DNA of 64,000 nt from Cohaesibacter gelatinilyticus (GTDB lineage Bacteria > Pseudomonadota > Alphaproteobacteria > Rhizobiales > Cohaesibacteraceae), in assembly GCF_900215605.1 (NCBI RefSeq), contig NZ_OBEL01000007.1, positions 1-64,000 on the forward strand, given 5' to 3'. Position 1 is the first letter of the stretch; every line of letters begins with the position of its first letter. A model generated the notes under the pieces. The model saw nothing but the letters and a program-made list of their open reading frames with translations, had not been told where the DNA came from and ran no database searches. Shown in pieces: positions 58,806 to 64,000 of this stretch. The translations under genes and the position numbers were made by a program.

Positions 58806-60199
58806 GCCACCCCTCCTGTATGGCCAAAGGTCAAATGCTCCAAAGAGACTTTGGCCTGATCATCCGATAGCGCAGGTTCCACAGCATTGTGCAGGCTCAG
58901 CCCATTGATCTGGGCATATTTTGCCAGCTTGGTCGCAGCCTCATATCCAATCACCGGAGCCAGCTCCGTTACCTTCACAAGACTGTTTTCAAGCAGGGCC
59001 CGACAGCGTTCTTCATCGGCAACAATATCTTTCACACAGCGTTCCGACAGAACCGTCATGGCATTGGTCAGAGAGCCCATGGTCTCCAGAACCTTGTGAA
59101 TGATCACTGGCTCCATCGCATTGAGCTGAAGCTGGCCCGCTTCCGCAGCCATGGTGACGATCAGATCATTGCCGATCGCCTGATAACATACCTGATTGAC
59201 CACTTCCGGAATGACCGGGTTCACTTTTCCAGGCATGATGGACGAACCGGCCTGCACAGGCGGCAGCAGAATTTCGCCAATCCCGGCTCTTGGTCCGGAC
59301 GACATCAGACGAATATCATTGCAAATCTTGGAAAGCTTGATACCGATCCGCTTCAATGTTCCGGAAAACATCACAAACGCTCCAAGATCGGAAGAGGCTT
59401 CAATGAGATCAGCGGCAGGAACCAGAGGCTGGCCGGTAATCTCGCACAGATGGGCAATTGCCGTTTCACCAAACCGTTCTGGAGCATTGATGCCGGTGCC
59501 GATGGCGGTCCCCCCCAGATTGACCTCCATCAGCAAGCGGGACAGATCATCCAAACGCTCGCAATCTTCATCAATCGTGGTTCCAAATCCCCTGAATTCC
59601 GCTCCAAGCGACATGGGAACAGCATCTTGCAGCTGCGTCCGCCCGACCTTCATGACCGGGTCGAAGACCTCAGCTCTTTCATGAAAAGCTCTGCTCAGAG
59701 TGCGCATCGCATCCCGGAGCGGATTGATACGGGCCAGAACCGCAAGCCTGATTGCAGTCGGATAGACATCATTGGTCGATTGGGATCGATTGACATCATC
59801 ATTGGGATGCAGCTGACCATAGTCTCCAATATCGGCTCCCAAGGCTCTCAATCCGAGATTGGCAATCACCTCGTTGGCATTCATGTTGGTCGAGGTTCCA
59901 GCCCCCCCTTGCATGACATCAACAACAAAATGTTCATGATGATGACCATCAAGAATTTCGTCGCAAACCTTCGCAATGACTTCGGTTTTGCGAGCTGATA
60001 ACCGTCCAAGATCCCTGTTCGTCAGAGCACATGCCTTCTTGACGGCGGCCAGTGCCACGATCAGCTCCGGATAATGGCTGATCGATACACCCGTGATCGG
60101 AAAATTTTCCAGCGCACGCTGTGTCTGGCTTCCCCACACAGCATCAGGAGCTATCTCAATGGTTCCAAGACCATCTGTTTCCATTCTCATTGCAGTCAT
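58802..60199 (-). CDS. aspA: Aspartate ammonia-lyase (aspartase)
   Basis: 465 residues from the ATG at 60199 (GGAA 7 bp before; a GTG at 60214 is possible). Fumarase/aspartase superfamily: VMQGGAGTSTNMNANEVIANLGL, HPNDDVNRSQSTNDVYPTAIRL (substrate loop) and the signature GSSIMPGKVNPVIPEVVNQV with the catalytic Ser region. The aspartase-type length and the TNMN motif favour AspA over fumarase C. The reaction is aspartate to fumarate plus ammonia. Coupled to the racemase-type gene; the LysR gene is divergent upstream. Confidence 0.85.
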   Translation of the reverse strand: MTAMRMETDGLGTIEIAPDAVWGSQTQRALENFPITGVSISHYPELIVALAAVKKACALTNRDLGRLSARKTEVIAKVCDEILDGHHHEHFVVDVMQGGAGTSTNMNANEVIANLGLRALGADIGDYGQLHPNDDVNRSQSTNDVYPTAIRLAVLARINPLRDAMRTLSRAFHERAEVFDPVMKVGRTQLQDAVPMSLGAEFRGFGTTIDEDCERLDDLSRLLMEVNLGGTAIGTGINAPERFGETAIAHLCEITGQPLVPAADLIEASSDLGAFVMFSGTLKRIGIKLSKICNDIRLMSSGPRAGIGEILLPPVQAGSSIMPGKVNPVIPEVVNQVCYQAIGNDLIVTMAAEAGQLQLNAMEPVIIHKVLETMGSLTNAMTVLSERCVKDIVADEERCRALLENSLVKVTELAPVIGYEAATKLAKYAQINGLSLHNAVEPALSDDQAKVSLEHLTFGHTGGVA

Positions 60200-60320
60200 C
60201 GTGATTTCCGTCACCAGCCTCGACAGCCAGACAGAACATGCTGGCCGAGTTTGTGTTCGCTCATGAGCCCAAACGCTAACCCCACATGTTTCACAACACC
60301 ATCACATCTCGCGCATGGGC

Positions 60321-60337
60321 ATTGCATATTTTGCAAT
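60321..60337. promoter_or_regulatory. LysR-type box between aspA and its regulator gene
   Basis: ATTGCATATTTTGCAAT (6-bp arms, 5-bp centre), 57 bp before the LysR start and 122 bp before aspA. Confidence 0.65.
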
Positions 60338-60393
60338 GGACAGGAAATCATGAGATGAATAAAGGCAAGGCGCACCAGCTAAAACGGAGACAT

Positions 60394-61287
60394 ATGATGG
60401 AGATTGAATGGTTGGAAGATTTTCTGGCTCTGTCATCGGCGGGTGTTTTTGCCCGCGCAGCAGATGCGCGAAACATCAGCCAGTCCGCATTCACACGGCG
60501 GATAAAAAACCTCGAATATTGGGTTGGAACCCCCCTGTTCAACAGAAATGTTCACCCGGTAGAACTTACATCAGCGGGTGTGGCCTTCAAGCAGACGGCC
60601 ATTGATACGATCAACGCCTTGAAACTGACCAGAAACGATATCAGAAATTCCACACGGCGCGAGGCAGAAAGGCTTGATTTCGTTGCCCTTCACGCCCTGG
60701 CAATTTCATTTTTTCCCTTTTGGCTGAAGCATATGATTGGCCATTTGGGACCGATCAAATCGCGGCTGATTGCCGAAAATTTCTCCGGTTGCGCAGAAAC
60801 CATTCTCAATGGCAACGCAGATTTCATGCTGTGTTATTCTCACCCCTCTGTCCCAACCATATCAGATCAGGAGCGATATCCTTCAACCACAATCGCACGG
60901 GACAGGATCATCGCAGTAAGCGCTACAGAAACCCACGGCAAAGCCAGATATGATTTCGATACGGAAAACCAGACCCCATTTCTGTCCTATCCTCCCGATA
61001 CATTTCTTGGGCAGATATCGCGGGTCTGCATACAACGCGGCAATCTTGAAGACAGGATCACGCCCACTTATGAAAATTCGGTCGCAGAAGCGCTGAAATA
61101 TGCCTGTCTGGAAGGTCATGGCATCACATTTTTGCCTGAAGGGGTCGTCAAACGGGAGCTTGCAGAGGGCATATTGATCAAGGTAAGTCAGCCAGCCTAT
61201 GAGACACAGATCGATGTCAAACTATACCGCTCCATCGAACGGGCCAGACCGGAACTGGAGCGCTTTTGGCGATTGGCACAAAAATAA
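60394..61287 (+). CDS. LysR-type regulator of the aspartate locus
   Basis: 297 residues from the ATG at 60394, with CGGAGA shortly before it; a longer frame to 60286 spans the inverted repeat and is rejected. The HTH reads WLEDFLALSSAGVFARAADARNISQSAFTRRIKNLEYWVGTPLFNRN (the SQSAFTRRIKNLE type found in GltC/HdfR-like proteins). The co-inducer part (about 92-290) is shortened by few residues. It is divergent from aspA and, because the same box precedes the symporter gene, probably controls that gene too. Confidence 0.85.
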   Translation: MMEIEWLEDFLALSSAGVFARAADARNISQSAFTRRIKNLEYWVGTPLFNRNVHPVELTSAGVAFKQTAIDTINALKLTRNDIRNSTRREAERLDFVALHALAISFFPFWLKHMIGHLGPIKSRLIAENFSGCAETILNGNADFMLCYSHPSVPTISDQERYPSTTIARDRIIAVSATETHGKARYDFDTENQTPFLSYPPDTFLGQISRVCIQRGNLEDRITPTYENSVAEALKYACLEGHGITFLPEGVVKRELAEGILIKVSQPAYETQIDVKLYRSIERARPELERFWRLAQK

Positions 61288-61316
61288 ACCCACCCCCAAC
61301 CAAACAGACAAATGAC

Positions 61317-62036
61317 TTATGGTGCGATCTCCTGACCGTCCCAGGCGAAACATCTGCCGCTTTGATCGGAGGAAAGACTCAGCAACACGTCCAGCATTTT
61401 GACCGCCGAATGATCAGCCGTGAAAAGCTGCCCTGCTGGCAGATTGCTCTGGAAGGGCTGGGACAAGGCGCTATCCACGGTGCCCGGATGCATGCCGACA
61501 ATAACCGCCTGCTTGTTGCGTCGCCCCACCTCAATAGCGGCATTCCTGATGATCATGTTCAGCGCGGATTTGGACGCCCGATAAGAATACCAGCCCCCCA
61601 GACGATTATCCGATATGCTGCCCACCCGTGCAGACAAAGCGGCAAAAACGGACCGCTCCTTGCGATTGAGTTTTGGCAAAAAATGCTTCATCAGCAACGC
61701 AGGCAGAATTGTATTGACGAAAAAGAGCCGTTGAAGCTTTTCAGCCGATAGATCGCGCAAGGCTTTTTCCGGCTGGACCTCCCGATCATGCAACATGCCG
61801 ATGGCAACGAAGACCAGATCAAGGGGCATATCTTTGCTCGCCATCTCAGCCGCAGCAGCAATCCCATCCTCACTTTCCATATCAAGGGAATGACCGACGA
61901 TGCCACCGCCAGACTGCGCGCAGCCCGAGCGAGAAAAAGCATGCAGCACCGCATCCGGATAGACATGCGCCAATTGCCTGACCATCGCCGACCCGATGGC
62001 CCCGGAACTTCCAATCACTGCGATATTCCTGATCAT
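61317..62036 (-). CDS. Short-chain dehydrogenase (C-factor-like)
   Basis: 239 residues. The nucleotide-binding start is IAVIGSSGAIGSAM (TGxxxGxG-type variant) and the catalytic Tyr/Lys lie in GWYSYRASKSALNM, with Ser in SARVGS. Downstream NPGWVRT is replaced by MHPGTVDSALSQPF, the C-factor (CsgA)/SDR subgroup. The reaction is NAD(P)-dependent; substrate unknown. It is divergent from the photolyase gene, 103 bp away. SDR genes with photolyase are common in light-regulated clusters of marine bacteria (general knowledge). Confidence 0.8.
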   Translation of the reverse strand: MIRNIAVIGSSGAIGSAMVRQLAHVYPDAVLHAFSRSGCAQSGGGIVGHSLDMESEDGIAAAAEMASKDMPLDLVFVAIGMLHDREVQPEKALRDLSAEKLQRLFFVNTILPALLMKHFLPKLNRKERSVFAALSARVGSISDNRLGGWYSYRASKSALNMIIRNAAIEVGRRNKQAVIVGMHPGTVDSALSQPFQSNLPAGQLFTADHSAVKMLDVLLSLSSDQSGRCFAWDGQEIAP

Positions 62037-62083
62037 CCTGCCTCCAATCAGCTGTGCAGGGCATGATCTGCCCTTCTGTATGA

Positions 62084-62106
62084 TGCGTATTTATAATTGA
62101 TACGTA
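62084..62106. promoter_or_regulatory. Inverted repeat in the SDR-photolyase promoter
   Basis: TGCGTAT and ATACGTA pair with one mismatch across 9 bp, 34 bp before the photolyase start. It could bind a light-responsive regulator such as a LitR/CarH type protein. Confidence 0.35.
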
Positions 62107-62139
62107 CAGGCAAACAACCAGATCACATCGAGCCTTTTC

Positions 62140-63660
62140 ATGACCACATTGCGACTGATTTTAGGAGATCAATTGAGCCCGTCCATATCGGCACTCGAGG
62201 AATGCGACCCAGCCAAGGATGTCATCCTGATGTGTGAGGTTTGGGATGAAGCGACCTATGTGAAACATCACAAGAAGAAGATCGCCTTTCTCTTCTCGGC
62301 CATGCGCCATTTTGCCAGGGACCTGACCGAGAACGGCTATCAGCTGGACTATGTAAAGCTGGATGATCCGGAGAATTCAGGCTCGCTACAAGCTGAGGTC
62401 AGCCGTGCCCTGAAGCGTCATGCAATAGAGCGCATCGTCGTAACCTTTCCCGGCGAGTATCGTTTGCTGGAAGAATTTCTACGCTGGGAAAGCCTCTTCA
62501 ATCTGCCTGTTGAGATCCGCCCGGATACGCGCTTTCTTTGCTCGCCTGATGGCTTTGCCAATTGGGCCAGGGGCCGCAAGCAATTGCGCATGGAATATTT
62601 CTATCGCGAGATGCGAAAGCATTATTCCGTGCTAATTGAAGGCGATCAACCAGTTGGTGGGCAATGGAATTATGATGCAGAAAACAGAAAGCCGCCATCA
62701 AGCGGGCTGAGCATTCCAGATCCTGCCAGCTTCGCCCCCGATGACATCACAAAAGAGGTGCTGAAGCTGGTGGCCGAACGCTTTGCCGATCACTTTGGTG
62801 ATCTGGAGCCTTTTGCCTTTGCCGTCACCCGCGAAGACGCACTGAGAGTGCTGGGCCGTTTCATCGCCCAGCGCCTGCCCCATTTTGGTGATTATCAGGA
62901 TGCCATGATTGAGGGAGAACCATGGATGTTCCATTCCCATATCAGCTTCTATCTCAATTCCGGCTTGTTACACCCCATGGAATGCATCAAAGCGGCCGAA
63001 CGCGCTTGGCATGAAGGTCGCGCGCCGCTGAATGCCGTGGAAGGGTTCACCCGCCAGATCCTTGGTTGGCGAGAATATATACGCGGCATCTATTGGCTGA
63101 AAATGCCCGATTATGGGCAAACCAATTTCCTTGAGGCCAAGCACGATCTGCCTGCTTTTTACTGGACTGCAAACACCCAGATGAATTGCCTGCGCCAATG
63201 TGTGCTGGAAACCAGGGCCAATGCCTATGCCCATCACATTCAGCGGCTGATGGTTCTGGGCAATTTCGCCCTTCTGGCCGGGATCGAGCCCAAGCAGGTC
63301 AATGAATGGTTCCTGATCGTCTATGCCGACGCCTATGAATGGGTCGAACTGCCAAATGTCTCGGGCATGATCCTCTATGCCGATGGTGGTCTTTTGGCCA
63401 GCAAGCCCTATGCAGCAGGCGGAGCTTACATCAACAAGATGTCCAACTATTGCAAATCCTGCCGCTTCAAGGTGAGCAAGAAAAACGGCGCTGATGCGTG
63501 CCCGTTCAATTATCTCTATTGGGATTTCCTCGCCCGCAATCGCGACAAACTGCAAGACAACCCGCGCATCGCCATGATGTATAGAAGCTATGACCGCATG
63601 AGCGAACAAAAACATCAGGCCATAGCGGATGATGCGAGACGTTTCTTCAAAACACTATGA
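62140..63660 (+). CDS. phrB: Bacterial (6-4) photolyase/cryptochrome with Fe-S cluster (FeS-BCP, PhrB type)
   Basis: 506 residues. N-terminal LRLILGDQLSPSIS and GEYRLLEEFLRWE are typical of this group. The C-terminal half binds FAD. Four cysteines at 350, 438, 441 and 454 (NCLRQC, YCKSC, ACPFN) match the Fe-S ligand positions known from Agrobacterium PhrB, with the same numbering. It repairs (6-4) UV photoproducts with blue light, using DMRL and FAD. ATG at 62140 follows the divergent promoter region. No other repair genes are near. Confidence 0.9.
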   Translation: MTTLRLILGDQLSPSISALEECDPAKDVILMCEVWDEATYVKHHKKKIAFLFSAMRHFARDLTENGYQLDYVKLDDPENSGSLQAEVSRALKRHAIERIVVTFPGEYRLLEEFLRWESLFNLPVEIRPDTRFLCSPDGFANWARGRKQLRMEYFYREMRKHYSVLIEGDQPVGGQWNYDAENRKPPSSGLSIPDPASFAPDDITKEVLKLVAERFADHFGDLEPFAFAVTREDALRVLGRFIAQRLPHFGDYQDAMIEGEPWMFHSHISFYLNSGLLHPMECIKAAERAWHEGRAPLNAVEGFTRQILGWREYIRGIYWLKMPDYGQTNFLEAKHDLPAFYWTANTQMNCLRQCVLETRANAYAHHIQRLMVLGNFALLAGIEPKQVNEWFLIVYADAYEWVELPNVSGMILYADGGLLASKPYAAGGAYINKMSNYCKSCRFKVSKKNGADACPFNYLYWDFLARNRDKLQDNPRIAMMYRSYDRMSEQKHQAIADDARRFFKTL

Positions 63661-63768
63661 TAGCTATACTCCCACGAAGCAACGTTGCAATTTCCTTGAG
63701 TACCAGACCTCACTACACTAGGTTCAAGTGGAGTATTTGGGGCGTTGGAACAGACAGGGCAGCGTGAG

Positions 63769-64000
63769 ATGATAATCAAAAAACTGTTTGGACTAATGTC
63801 ATCAAAGTCCAAACAGGAAACAAAAGAAGAAACAAGACAGCGCCAAAACAACTATATCAAAGCTCAGCACCGCACATGGCAATTGGCTTGGCATGATCTC
63901 TTCAATCAGGATCCCGGTCAGGCCAGCGCGGACAATGCGGCAAAAGACAGCCAGATCCCGGACGATCCCAATTGTGACTACAGGTTGATCTTCGGCTTTT
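63769..64000 (+). CDS. Start of an unknown gene, truncated by the window edge
   Basis: An ATG at 63769 (AGGG about 10 bp before) opens 77 codons to the last base. The visible part is basic and Gln/Lys/Glu-rich at first (MSSKSKQETKEETRQRQ), then contains WQLAWHDLFNQD and an acidic PDDPNCDY. No family recognised. Composition is like a real gene, but the rest is missing. Confidence 0.4.
   Translation, partial: MIIKKLFGLMSSKSKQETKEETRQRQNNYIKAQHRTWQLAWHDLFNQDPGQASADNAAKDSQIPDDPNCDYRLIFGF

Overview
This window looks like chromosomal DNA of a heterotrophic, probably marine, alphaproteobacterium of the Hyphomicrobiales (Cohaesibacter-like). That placement is an inference. It rests on tripartite tricarboxylate and TRAP/TAXI transporters, a bacterial (6-4) photolyase with four cysteines numbered as in Agrobacterium PhrB, RIME-like palindromic intergenic repeats typical of Rhizobiales, and the many LysR, GntR and IclR regulators. 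I saw no rRNA, tRNA, CRISPR array, transposase, integrase or prophage genes.

Layout. 0-1.2 kb: 3' end of a polymorphic (contact-dependent type) toxin gene followed by a likely immunity gene. 1.4-9.3 kb: a tightly packed minus-strand operon of eight envelope genes (vWA protein, beta-sandwich protein, LemA, DUF3137 protein, two SH3-type proteins, two small Cys-containing secreted proteins) plus a possible frameshifted ninth gene. 9.6-14.2 kb: LuxR solo, soluble chemoreceptor, small membrane protein, lipoprotein, DUF4304 protein. 14.4-19.6 kb: catabolic genes (gamma-butyrobetaine dioxygenase-like enzyme, FAH/hydratase, LysR, GMC oxidoreductase) separated by long palindromic repeats. 19.7-24.4 kb: RNHCP zinc protein and two cyclic-di-GMP enzymes. 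24.7-36.1 kb: two uptake and catabolism loci, IclR with TRAP/TAXI, then sulfatase, GntR, TctCBA and a beta-propeller protein.

36.1-43.3 kb: a degenerate 9-bp repeat tract, uridine kinase, and then an MFS transporter, a LysR regulator and a large autotransporter adhesin lying between two diverged copies of the uridine kinase 3' end. 43.3-52.2 kb: DUF1963-like protein, argO/argP divergon, tail-anchored unknown, RidA protein, rlmF (flanked by a second, broken RidA 5' end), Rrf2/methyltransferase divergon and ohrR/ohr divergon. 52.6-55.8 kb: a CHASE-PAS-GGDEF-EAL protein. 55.9-61.3 kb: an aspartate regulon (DAACS symporter, double racemase-domain protein, aspartase, LysR) with nearly identical inverted repeats at two promoters. 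61.3-63.7 kb: SDR and photolyase divergon; a truncated gene runs off the right edge.

How the parts fit. Most of the window is transporter plus enzyme plus divergently transcribed regulator units, each with a palindrome in the shared promoter. The least understood block is the LemA/DUF3137/vWA/SH3 operon, and it is my main candidate for an undescribed system. The clearest signs of genome rearrangement are the uridine kinase 3' duplication and the RidA 5' duplication.
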